From: Nitratireductor sp. XY-223
Lineage (GTDB): Bacteria; Pseudomonadota; Alphaproteobacteria; Rhizobiales; Rhizobiaceae
Assembly: GCF_004959855.1 (NCBI RefSeq)
Contig: NZ_SPNT01000023.1
Span: forward strand, 1 to 32,865
Direction: 5' to 3'
Length of the DNA: 32,865 bases
Positions within the stretch are counted from its first letter, which is position 1, and each line of letters begins with the position of its first letter. Shown piece after piece: positions 1 to 8,107 of this stretch. Both the position numbers and the translations under genes were made by a program. The notes under the pieces are model-generated. The model made no database searches and was not told the DNA's origin. It saw only the letters and a list, made by a program, of their open reading frames with translations.

Positions 1-1
1 G

Positions 2-112
2 CTCGGCGGCTGGACCGGATATTACGGAAAACCTGGCCCCGTGGTCATGTTGCGCGGCCTCTATCAACTCAGGTCAATCCAACTCGGATATGGGATCGCT
101 GGAAATGTGTGA
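2..112 (+). pseudogene. C-terminal end of an IS4-type transposase (cut by the window edge)
   Basis: The frame starting at base 2 reads 36 residues to a TGA at 110-112. It begins LGGWTGYYGKPGP and continues with a WRG-like LRGL stretch. This is the usual ending of IS4-family transposases: a Gly-rich segment, then a Pro-Gly, then a hydrophobic RGL helix. Only the tail is inside the window, so I cannot tell whether the element is intact. It marks an insertion sequence at the left flank of the defence genes. The family call rests on about 36 residues and is moderate. Confidence 0.6.
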
Positions 113-1037
113 ATCGAGTAGGGTCTCGAAGCTGGCTTGATTGAGCTGATTCAGCCTGCCTGGAACATTCAGGGACGGTCCTCCCGATCTTGAACCCCAA
201 TGGCATAATGGCATTTTCAAACGGTCAGCCACCTTGTCCCCCGATCAAATTACAAGCTTTGCTCCGTTGTCGCAACGGAATTTTTATCGGCCCGTTCCCC
301 GCCCTTTGCCGCTCACGCGGCAAGCGTCTCGGCACCCATCTTCGGAGATGCCGCAGGTGCGAACAAGTGCCGATCCGCACATAAAAGACGCGTTGAGGAT
401 TTGATGCTTCAAACCGCAAACTCAGCGATAAACGGCAGGCCTTAGCCCCGCTCACGAGTAGAGTTTTCACCGAAAATCTCAGCTTTCGTGATCCGCAAGA
501 TGTGTGTTGTACTACAACACCATCTTGGCAAGGGAGACGCTGCGCTCTCCCGTTGCATCCCTCTCGCCTATGGGGATGTATCAGGCATCGAGCCTTTCCA
601 TCCCCATCGCAACGTGTGGCCTTTGCATCACCATTCAAGGGAGCGTTCCTGCTGCCCTTGAAAATCCCATGACGATTTCATCGAGACAATTTCATTGAGA
701 CCAACCTTGCGCGGATTGGATGCCGCCAGCGTGTTCGCCGCTGAACCACGACCGGGGAGATTTCGCTCTCCCCTGGACCCCATCGACCAATGGGCGGATC
801 GCCACCCCTTGGAACCCGCGAGCAGGACATGGAGATTTGCCTCTCCACCTGCACCGAACCATGCACAATCGATTGGCCGATTGATCGCCACTTGAGGGGA
901 GCTTCCATGCCCCCCCAAGACCCCCTTGGCCAACGTATCGCCGTTGGATCACTAAAAGCCAAGTGCCGTGTCCGCTGTCGGGTTCCAAAAAATGCCTGCA
1001 TATCAACAATCTGTTCTCGCAGAAAATCCGCCATTCA
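113..1037. other. Stretch without a supported gene; contains several short hairpins
   Basis: No reading frame here has a recognisable product; the short open frames overlap on both strands. The stretch does contain perfect short inverted repeats: ggggatg at 572-578 with catcccc at 599-605; ttcaaggg at 634-641 with cccttgaa at 655-662; ggggaga at 754-760 with tctcccc at 767-773; and ggaga at 831-835 with tctcc at 842-846. They could be decayed mobile-element sequence or structured leader RNA. I see no ribosome binding site leading into a credible gene. Confidence 0.5.
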
Positions 1038-1064
1038 TTGACCAGTGTCGATTATCACTATAGC
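1038..1064 (+). promoter_or_regulatory. Probable promoter of the HTH-methyltransferase-helicase-nuclease operon
   Basis: TTGACC at 1038-1043 is a good -35 box. It is followed either by TATAGC at 1059-1064 (15-base spacing) or TAGCCT at 1061-1066 (17-base spacing) as the -10. It lies 30 bases before the ribosome binding site (gggaaggg at about 1084-1091) of the HTH gene and overlaps an inverted repeat. This is inferred from consensus only. Confidence 0.45.
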
Positions 1065-1079
1065 CTAATCGAAACACTG
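1043..1079. promoter_or_regulatory. Inverted repeat overlapping the promoter; likely operator of the HTH regulator
   Basis: The left arm cagtgtcgatta (1043-1054) pairs with the right arm taatcgaaacactg (1066-1079). The inner seven bases are a perfect match (tcgatta/taatcga, 11-base spacer) and the outer five match again (cagtg/cactg) after a two-base bulge. It covers the space between the -35 and -10 boxes and ends just before the HTH gene. That is where a controller protein would sit to repress its own operon. Symmetry is seen; function is inferred. Confidence 0.5.
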
Positions 1080-1093
1080 AATCGGGAAGGGCA

Positions 1094-1399
1094 ATGACAC
1101 ACCCAGGCACTTTAGTTCGCGATCAATGCATCACCCCAAATGGGCTATCTGTGACAGAGGCAGCGCGCATCCTCGGCGTTGATCGGCAGACCTTGAGTAA
1201 CCTTTTGAACGCTCGTGCTGGCATTTCGCCCGAAATGGCGATTCGCTTGGAAAAGGCGTTTGGCATACCCGCGAAAACTTGGATGCAACGTCAACTCGAT
1301 TACGAGTATGCGGAGGTCAGGCAGCGCGCCGACGAGATCAAGGTGGTTCCCTTCGCCGGCAATTCAATGAGCCCAGAAAAGGGCCAGGGGGCGCGATGA
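1094..1399 (+). CDS. HigA-like HTH transcriptional regulator
   Basis: The 101-residue protein has one HTH of the XRE/HigA type at about residues 17-65 ([20 protein letters not shown], then [12 protein letters not shown] and the typical WMQRQLDYE tail). HigA-family proteins normally neutralise a HigB toxin, but no higB frame is visible upstream or downstream. Here the gene is instead coupled to a methyltransferase: its TGA stop overlaps the ATG of the next gene (ATGA at 1396-1399). I therefore infer that it acts as a controller protein for the restriction-like operon, binding the inverted repeat at 1043-1079. A cryptic antitoxin role for a distant toxin cannot be excluded. Confidence 0.8.
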   Translation: MTHPGTLVRDQCITPNGLSVTEAARILGVDRQTLSNLLNARAGISPEMAIRLEKAFGIPAKTWMQRQLDYEYAEVRQRADEIKVVPFAGNSMSPEKGQGAR

Positions 1400-4164
1400 A
1401 CGCTGTCGAGATCGAAGAAGCCATTTCACAATTAGCGGATCAGCCTTTTGATTCGGCGGAGTTCCCTTTCTCGTTTCTCGAAGCCTTTGGTGCGAAGGCC
1501 ACAACAATCAAGCGTTTGCGCAGCGGCAACACCAACAAATCGGATGTTGGAGGTGTTCTCCAGACCAGCAACATCCACATCAAGGTTTGCGACGAAGGAG
1601 ATGCCACGGAAACCTTGGCGGCACTCAAGGCAAGCTCAGCAACGAGCCGCTCCAAGGCAAAATTTGTTCTTGCAACGGACGGTGTGGATTTTCAGGCCGA
1701 AGACTTGAACTCAGGTGAGGTCGTCGTTTGTGACTACACCGACTTTCCGGATCACTTTGGCTTCTTCCTACCGCTTGCGGGTATCACGACTGTAAAGCAA
1801 GTTCGCGAGAGCGCGTTCGATATCAAGGCGACCGGTCGGCTGAACCGTCTCTATGTCCAACTTCTCAAAGACAATCCCGAATGGGGCACAGCGGACCGTC
1901 GCCATGAGATGAACCATTTCATGGCGCGGCTGATCTTTTGCTTCTTCGCCGAAGACACAGACATATTCCACGGTGACAACCTGTTCACCGCGACCATCGA
2001 GCAAATGAGTGCTCGGGATTCCTCGAATGCGCACGAGGTCATTTCCGAACTGTTTCGAGCGATGGATACGCCACTCAAAGATCGCGCCAATGCGAAGTTA
2101 CCGCGTTGGGTGAATGATTTCCCTTATGTGAACGGCCACCTGTTTTCCGGCTCTATCGAGGTGCCAACATTCACCCGTATCGCGCGATCTTACCTTCTTC
2201 ACATCGGCAATCTGGACTGGACGAAGATCAATCCGGATATCTTCGGATCGATGATCCAGGCCGTCGCTGACGACGAGGAACGCGGCGCGCTCGGCATGCA
2301 CTACACGTCGGTGCCGAACATCCTCAAGGTGCTAAATCCGCTGTTCCTTGATGATTTGCGCGAGCAATTGGAGCAGGCGGATGACAATCCCCGCAAGCTT
2401 CTGAATCTGCGGAAGCGAATGTCGAATATCCGCGTCTTTGATCCGGCTTGCGGATCAGGAAATTTCCTTGTCATCGCCTACAAGGAAATGCGGGCGATTG
2501 AGGCTGAAATCAACAAGTTGAGGGGCGAACCAGAGCGACGCACGGAAATCCCGCTCACAAATTTTAGGGGCATCGAGTTACGTGATTTCCCCGCCGAGAT
2601 CGCCCGACTTGCTCTGATCATCGCCGAATATCAGTGCGACGTGACCTATCGCGGTCAAAAGGAGGCGCTGGCCGAGTTTTTACCGCTCGACGCTATGAAT
2701 TGGATTACTTGCGGTAACGCGCTACGGCTCGACTGGCTCAGTATCTGCCCACCCACGGGTACCGGCGTGAAGATGCATGGCGATGATTTATTTAGCACAC
2801 CACTCGATCAGGCAGAGATCGATTTTGAGAATGAAGGAGGAGAGACCTATATCTGTGGGAATCCACCATACTACGGAAGTCGGAAACAGTCGAAAGAGCA
2901 GAAATCGGATCTTTCCAATCTCTGTGGAAAGACAATTAAAAAATGGAAATCTTTGGATTATGTGGCCGGGTGGTTTCTCAAAGGTCATGAGTTCATAAAA
3001 TCTCAGCCTGCTACTTTTGCTTTTGTGTGTACCAGCTCCAACTGTGAAGGGCTTCAAATATCGGTCCTATGGAAGCATTTATTGCAGGATGGCCATGTAT
3101 ATATTTCCTTTGCATATCGACCGTTCAAATGGGCAAACCTTGCAGCCAACAACGCGGGTGTAACTGTCAATGTTGTGGGGGTTTCTAATGCGTCTATTAA
3201 GCAAGAGCGCAGAATTTTTGATGGAGACCAAGAGAGAATTGTAGATAACATCAACCCATATATTTTAGCTACACCGAACGTGTTTGTAGACACAGAGCCG
3301 AACTCTATTTCTTGTTTGGCATCTATGATTACCGGAAGCATGCCGCGCGACGGGAGTAACTTAATTCTGTCATTCGAAGAGGCGCAAAAGCTGCAAGAAT
3401 CCTATCCCCATGTGCACCAATTCATCCGCCCATATGTCGGAACTGACGAGCTCGTAAAAGGAAATCAGAGAAGGTGTCTATGGATATCCGACGCGGATAA
3501 GGAAGCAGCCTGGGCGGTCCCGGAAATACACGATCGACTGCAAAAAGTTTCTGAAATGCGGTCAGAGAGCCCCTTAGATTCTACTCAAGAATTTGCAGAT
3601 CGACCGCACAGATTTGTCTATCTTGCAGGTAATTCAAGGACGCATACGGTTGGTGTTGGAGGGGTCTCCTCAGAGAGTAGAGATTATCTGCCGGTCACGC
3701 TGTTTGATGACCGAACCATAGTAAGCAATCTGGCCTATGCACTTTACGATGCCCCTTTGTGGACGATCGCATTAATCGCATCCAGGCTTCATCTTGCTTG
3801 GATTGCGGCAGTTTGTGGCAAGCTAGAAACCCGTTACCGCTATTCTAACACCATTGGGTGGAACACATTCCCTGTTCCCAAGCTCACGGACAAGATGAAG
3901 GATGATCTCCGTCACTCCGCCGAAGAGATACTTTTGGCGCGGGAGGCCCATTTCCCAGCGACAATCGCCGATCTCTATGATCCTGAGAAGATGCCTGAAA
4001 ACCTTCGGGCTGCGCACGACCGCAACGACGAGGTTCTAGAACGCATCTATATCGGTCGGCGCTTCAAGAACGACACCGAGCGGCTGGAAAAGCTGTTTGA
4101 ACTCTACACCAAGATGACTTCTGAAAAGGGAGATAACAATAAACAGAAAGTGAGAGCGTCCTGA
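1396..4164 (+). CDS. MmeI-like class I SAM-dependent DNA adenine methyltransferase
   Basis: The ATG at 1396, overlapping the HTH stop, gives 922 residues; earlier in-frame sequence is only overlap with the HTH gene. Motif [12 protein letters not shown] lies at about 348-358 and motif IV NPPY at 489-492, which together indicate N6-adenine methylation. Residues near 170-190 ([20 protein letters not shown]) and the C-terminus ([27 protein letters not shown], then LFELYTKM) are hallmarks of the MmeI/type IIL family, whose target recognition domain lies between them. MmeI proteins carry an N-terminal PD-(D/E)XK nuclease. Here the first 150 residues are divergent and I see no ExK or QxK motif, so this is probably a methylase-specificity subunit needing the downstream helicase and GIY-YIG protein for cleavage. 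The segment of about 2850-3740 is clearly more AT-rich than the rest, fitting an exchanged recognition domain. Confidence 0.88.
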   Translation: MNAVEIEEAISQLADQPFDSAEFPFSFLEAFGAKATTIKRLRSGNTNKSDVGGVLQTSNIHIKVCDEGDATETLAALKASSATSRSKAKFVLATDGVDFQAEDLNSGEVVVCDYTDFPDHFGFFLPLAGITTVKQVRESAFDIKATGRLNRLYVQLLKDNPEWGTADRRHEMNHFMARLIFCFFAEDTDIFHGDNLFTATIEQMSARDSSNAHEVISELFRAMDTPLKDRANAKLPRWVNDFPYVNGHLFSGSIEVPTFTRIARSYLLHIGNLDWTKINPDIFGSMIQAVADDEERGALGMHYTSVPNILKVLNPLFLDDLREQLEQADDNPRKLLNLRKRMSNIRVFDPACGSGNFLVIAYKEMRAIEAEINKLRGEPERRTEIPLTNFRGIELRDFPAEIARLALIIAEYQCDVTYRGQKEALAEFLPLDAMNWITCGNALRLDWLSICPPTGTGVKMHGDDLFSTPLDQAEIDFENEGGETYICGNPPYYGSRKQSKEQKSDLSNLCGKTIKKWKSLDYVAGWFLKGHEFIKSQPATFAFVCTSSNCEGLQISVLWKHLLQDGHVYISFAYRPFKWANLAANNAGVTVNVVGVSNASIKQERRIFDGDQERIVDNINPYILATPNVFVDTEPNSISCLASMITGSMPRDGSNLILSFEEAQKLQESYPHVHQFIRPYVGTDELVKGNQRRCLWISDADKEAAWAVPEIHDRLQKVSEMRSESPLDSTQEFADRPHRFVYLAGNSRTHTVGVGGVSSESRDYLPVTLFDDRTIVSNLAYALYDAPLWTIALIASRLHLAWIAAVCGKLETRYRYSNTIGWNTFPVPKLTDKMKDDLRHSAEEILLAREAHFPATIADLYDPEKMPENLRAAHDRNDEVLERIYIGRRFKNDTERLEKLFELYTKMTSEKGDNNKQKVRAS

Positions 4165-4165
4165 T

Positions 4166-6214
4166 ATGAGCACCGATATTCACGTACCGTCCGTTTCCGT
4201 TACCTACGCCCAGACCGGCAATTCGACCAAGTCAAATGAGCTTGGTATGCGTCCTATGCAGGAGCGCGCCTATGAGAAGCGGGGCGAGCAGTACCTCCTG
4301 ATCAAGTCTCCACCCGCCTCGGGCAAAAGCCGGGCACTCATGTTCATCGCGCTCGACAAGCTTCAGAACCAGGGACTCAAGCAGGCGGTCATCGTTGTGC
4401 CTGAGAAATCGATTGGATCAAGTTTCGCTGATGAGCCGCTCTCGAAATTCGGCTTTTGGGCTGACTGGCATGTTGAGCCGAAATGGAACCTCTGCAACGC
4501 GCCTGGTGAAGATGGCGGCAAGGTCAATTCCGTAAAGGCATTTCTCGATAGTGATGACAAGGTTCTTGTCTGCACCCATGCCACATTTCGTTTTGCTGTG
4601 GACAAGTTCGGGGTGGAAGTTTTCGATGACCGCTTGATAGCCGTTGACGAATTCCACCACGTTTCAGCAAACCCCGACAACAAACTTGGTGCACATCTTG
4701 GCGAGTTCATCGCCCGCGACAAGGTGCAAATTGTTGCAATGACCGGCTCGTATTTCCGGGGTGATGCCGAGCCGGTCTTGATGCCCCATGATGAGGCCAA
4801 GTTCGATACGGTCACCTACACCTATTATGAGCAGCTCAACGGCTACAAATATCTGAAGCGCCTTGATATCGGCTATTTCTTTTATTCGGGCGCTTATTCA
4901 GACGACATTCTCAAAGTTCTCAATCCGGACGAAAAGACGATCATCCATATCCCAAGCGTTCAATCACGTGAAAGCACGAAAGATAAGCACCGCGAGGTTG
5001 ATCACATCATTGAGGAGTTGGGCGAGTGGCAGGGGACTGATCCGACCACCGGTTTCCAGCTTGCAAAAACCTCAGACGGGAAGATTTTGCGGATCGCTGA
5101 TCTGGTCGATGATGACCCTTCCAAGCGCGACGTCGTCTCCGCAGCGCTTAAAGATCCCGCCCACAAAAATGACCGTGATCATGTCGATATCATCATCGCG
5201 CTCGGCATGGCCAAGGAAGGCTTTGACTGGATTTGGTGCGAGCACGCGTTGACGGTCGGATATCGATCCAGCTTGACCGAGATCGTACAGATTATTGGCC
5301 GTGCGACCCGCGACGCCGAAGGGAAGACCCGAGCCCGTTTTACCAACCTGATCGCCGAGCCGGATGCATCTGAAGAGGCCGTGACCGAGGCCGTCAATGA
5401 CACGTTGAAAGCCATCGCGGCCAGCTTATTGATGGAACAGGTGCTTGCGCCACGTTTCAATTTCACACCCAAGAATCCGAACAGCGGGCCCATCGAAGGC
5501 TTTGACTATGGCGAAGGTGGGTACGACTCCGACAAGGAGAATGTCGGTTTCAATGAAGAGACAGGTCAGTTCCAGATCGAAATCAAGGGCCTTGCCGAAC
5601 CGAAGAGCAAGGAAGCCACGCGCATTTGCCAAGAGGACCTGAATGAAGTTATCGCCGCCTTCGCTCAGGATAAAACGGCGGTCGAGCGGGGCATCTTTGA
5701 TGAAGAACTGGTACCTGAAGAACTCACGCAGGTCCGGCTGGGCAAGATCATCAAGGACAAATACCCCGAACTGGATGACCATGACCAGGAGGCGGTCCGC
5801 CAGCATGCCATCGCTGCTCTGAACCTAACCCAGAAGGCAAAAGAAATCGCTGTTGAGGACGAAGAAGCTGGAAAGGCCAACACAGCCCTAATTGATGGCG
5901 TTAGGAAGTTCGCGATGGATGTTCGCGAGTTGGACATCGATCTGATCGATCGGATCAATCCATTCAGCGAAGCCTACGCGATACTCGCAAAGACCATGAG
6001 CGAGGAGAGCCTGAAACAGGTTGCTGCTGTCATATCAGCGAAGAAGGTACAACTCACGCCCGACGAAGCCCGTGACCTCGCAAAGCGTGCCCTCAAATTC
6101 AAGCAGGAACGTGGGCGGCTGCCTTCGATTACCTCTCCCGACGCCTGGGAAAAACGGATGGCAGAGGGTGTTGCATTCTTGGCCCGCATGAAAGCCGAGG
6201 CTGCCAATGGCTAA
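4166..6214 (+). CDS. DEAD/DEAH-type superfamily 2 helicase of a restriction-like operon
   Basis: The 682-residue protein starts one base after the methyltransferase stop. It has a Walker A (PPASGKS, residues 49-55), a motif II DEFH (161-164), motif III-like MTGSYFRG, and a C-terminal RecA domain with KEGFDW and motif VI QIIGRATRD. This is the arrangement of the translocase part of type III and type I-like restriction helicases. The last 200 residues are acidic and helical without a recognised domain. I see no nuclease motif in it. It probably translocates on DNA for the methyltransferase and nuclease neighbours. It overlaps the next gene by 8 bases, so the three are translationally coupled. 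Confidence 0.85.
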   Translation: MSTDIHVPSVSVTYAQTGNSTKSNELGMRPMQERAYEKRGEQYLLIKSPPASGKSRALMFIALDKLQNQGLKQAVIVVPEKSIGSSFADEPLSKFGFWADWHVEPKWNLCNAPGEDGGKVNSVKAFLDSDDKVLVCTHATFRFAVDKFGVEVFDDRLIAVDEFHHVSANPDNKLGAHLGEFIARDKVQIVAMTGSYFRGDAEPVLMPHDEAKFDTVTYTYYEQLNGYKYLKRLDIGYFFYSGAYSDDILKVLNPDEKTIIHIPSVQSRESTKDKHREVDHIIEELGEWQGTDPTTGFQLAKTSDGKILRIADLVDDDPSKRDVVSAALKDPAHKNDRDHVDIIIALGMAKEGFDWIWCEHALTVGYRSSLTEIVQIIGRATRDAEGKTRARFTNLIAEPDASEEAVTEAVNDTLKAIAASLLMEQVLAPRFNFTPKNPNSGPIEGFDYGEGGYDSDKENVGFNEETGQFQIEIKGLAEPKSKEATRICQEDLNEVIAAFAQDKTAVERGIFDEELVPEELTQVRLGKIIKDKYPELDDHDQEAVRQHAIAALNLTQKAKEIAVEDEEAGKANTALIDGVRKFAMDVRELDIDLIDRINPFSEAYAILAKTMSEESLKQVAAVISAKKVQLTPDEARDLAKRALKFKQERGRLPSITSPDAWEKRMAEGVAFLARMKAEAANG

Positions 6215-7412
6215 AGCATTCACCGAAGAAGATGACGTACTTCTCGCCGAACTTGGTGTCGAGGTTGAGAACAAGAAGGCGGCTACGCGTACGCCACGAG
6301 AAGAGCGCATCATCGCGGGCTTCGAGGAGATTCAGCGCTTCTTCGACGAAAACGGGCGCGCCCCGCAACATGGGGAAGACCGTGACATTTTTGAGCGGCT
6401 TTATGCCGTCCGCCTGGACCGCATCCGTGAATTGAAAGAATGCGGCGACTTACTCGAACCACTCGATCAGCACGGATTGCTCAAAGGTAGCGTCCGGGCA
6501 CCGTCTTCGATGCCTGATGAAATGGATGATGACGCGCTTCTCGCCGAGCTTGGCGTGGAAGCCGATATAGCACCCATAACCGAACTCAAACATGTCAGAT
6601 CGAGCGCCGAGAAACGCGCTGCGGAAGAGATCGCCAATCGCGAGCGTTGCGAAGACTTCGACAAATTCAAACCGCTCTTCGACACGGTGCAGGATGAACT
6701 CGATACCGATGTTCGCATTACCCGGCAGATCAGAAAGGATGCCGGTTTTCTGAAGGCCGATATCAAGGCAGGGGATTTTTTCGTTCTTGGCGGACAGACG
6801 GCATATGTAGCGGAAGTCGGAGAGCCTTTTAGAGCACCTAATGGTGAATTCGATGCACGGCTTCGCGTGATCTACTCCAACGGAACGGAGAGCAACCTTC
6901 TCCTGCGTTCTTTGCAACGTGCGCTCTACAAGGACGAAACAAGTCGTCGCATTTCTGACTCCAGCGCGCCTGGACCGCTCTTTTCATCTGAATCAAATGA
7001 GGATGATCTGGCGAGCGGAACGATCTATGTGCTTCGGAGCAAATCGGACCATCCTGTAGTCAGTGAACACCGCGATGTTGTTCACAAAATCGGCGTCACG
7101 GGAGGGAGCGTTGAAAAACGCATCGCGAACGCAAGAATCGATCCGACATATCTAATGGCCGATGTCGAGGTCGCAGCGACCTATGAGCTATTCAATATCA
7201 ACCGGTCAAAGCTCGAAAACCTGATCCATCGCGTTTTTGAAAAAGCTCGACTAGAGATCGAGATCATGGATCGATTCGGTAATCCGGTGGTACCCCGCGA
7301 GTGGTTTTTGGTTCCGCTCTTTGTGATCGACCAAGCTGTCGAAAAGATCAAGGACGGCACGATTATCGAATATCAATTCGATCCTGAAACAGCGAGCATT
7401 GTAAGAAGATAA
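6207..7412 (+). CDS. GIY-YIG nuclease family protein (T5orf172-like)
   Basis: This 401-residue protein overlaps the helicase stop by 8 bases. Residues 270-370 have the T5orf172/GIY-YIG layout: IYVLRS at 273-278 as the GIY equivalent, KIGVT at 294-298 as the YIG equivalent, an Arg in SVEKRIANAR, and a Glu in SKLENLIHRVF followed by EWF. The N-terminal 260 residues are not recognised; they carry the phrase DxLLAELGVE twice (residues 10-19 and 109-118), which suggests two copies of a docking motif. As the only nuclease-like gene in the operon, it is the likely cleaving subunit. Whether the catalytic residues are complete needs an alignment. Confidence 0.8.
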   Translation: MAKAFTEEDDVLLAELGVEVENKKAATRTPREERIIAGFEEIQRFFDENGRAPQHGEDRDIFERLYAVRLDRIRELKECGDLLEPLDQHGLLKGSVRAPSSMPDEMDDDALLAELGVEADIAPITELKHVRSSAEKRAAEEIANRERCEDFDKFKPLFDTVQDELDTDVRITRQIRKDAGFLKADIKAGDFFVLGGQTAYVAEVGEPFRAPNGEFDARLRVIYSNGTESNLLLRSLQRALYKDETSRRISDSSAPGPLFSSESNEDDLASGTIYVLRSKSDHPVVSEHRDVVHKIGVTGGSVEKRIANARIDPTYLMADVEVAATYELFNINRSKLENLIHRVFEKARLEIEIMDRFGNPVVPREWFLVPLFVIDQAVEKIKDGTIIEYQFDPETASIVRR

Positions 7413-7432
7413 GCGTCGCCGCACTAAGGCCG

Positions 7433-8104
7433 TCAAATTGTCGGCGATTGTGATCGTAGTCGGCGTAACATCCTTTTCGCCAACCTTGGCGGCACACGTT
7501 CGTGAAGCACCTTTACTTCGGCTCTGTGACAGTGTCGGATGCGCTTGCCGCTACCACACGGACACGGCCAGTGACCCTTCGGCCAGTCCTTCGATAAAAT
7601 CCTGAGGTAGTAGAGGACGTCTTTTTTTTGCGGTGGAATTCCCAAGACATCGGCGTAGGCTTCTACAAGACCTTTTTCGCCATGTGAGCGCTCACCAAAC
7701 GGCCATTTGCCGGTTTTCTCAAACCAATACTGACCCAGGAAAAACTCGTATAGCGGCCCCGCTAAGAATGCGGCGAATGACGTATCATCTGAATTGGTTA
7801 GCCACTCTTCCCATACCGTCACGCAGCAGTCGCCATCGGCATTAATGTGCCGTTCCGCAGTACGTGGAATTCTACCGGCAATTTCAAATACCGCAGGTTC
7901 TTGGACTGGGTAGCGCCTGCTTGTGACAATCTTGATCTCGAACGAAGAAATCGGACCTTCCGGTGCGGCAGAACCGGTTTTCTCGACGAGTACATATTCA
8001 CCCTCAATGAGGATAATAGAGCCATCTTGCGTAGCGCTCAGTTTCGGCTGTTCAAATGCGATGGCACGCCGCACCTCTTCAAGTGTCAATCGTCCTGCAT
8101 GCAC
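7433..8104 (-). CDS. CBASS E2-like protein with C-terminal SEC-C motif (type II 'short')
   Basis: The 223-residue protein has an E2/UBC-like core: RRYPVQEP (64-70), RIPR (78-81), then HIN at 86-88 and DGDCC at 90-94, where Cys93 or Cys94 is the predicted thioester cysteine. The C-terminus carries a SEC-C zinc motif (Cys181, Cys183, Cys192, His193). No E1-like or JAB protease gene lies nearby, which fits the E2-only branch of type II CBASS. In studied type II systems such enzymes attach the CD-NTase C-terminus to a target and prime cyclase activity. The start is GTG at 8104; it sits in the same frame as the CD-NTase, one codon after its TAA. Its end faces the GIY-YIG gene with a 20-base gap. 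Confidence 0.8.
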   Translation of the reverse strand: MHAGRLTLEEVRRAIAFEQPKLSATQDGSIILIEGEYVLVEKTGSAAPEGPISSFEIKIVTSRRYPVQEPAVFEIAGRIPRTAERHINADGDCCVTVWEEWLTNSDDTSFAAFLAGPLYEFFLGQYWFEKTGKWPFGERSHGEKGLVEAYADVLGIPPQKKDVLYYLRILSKDWPKGHWPCPCGSGKRIRHCHRAEVKVLHERVPPRLAKRMLRRLRSQSPTI

Positions 8105-8107
8105 CTC

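Noticed and set aside
1094-1399. HigBA toxin-antitoxin module
   Set aside because: No HigB-like frame is found within 900 bases upstream or between this gene and the methyltransferase; the overlap with the methyltransferase suggests a controller instead.
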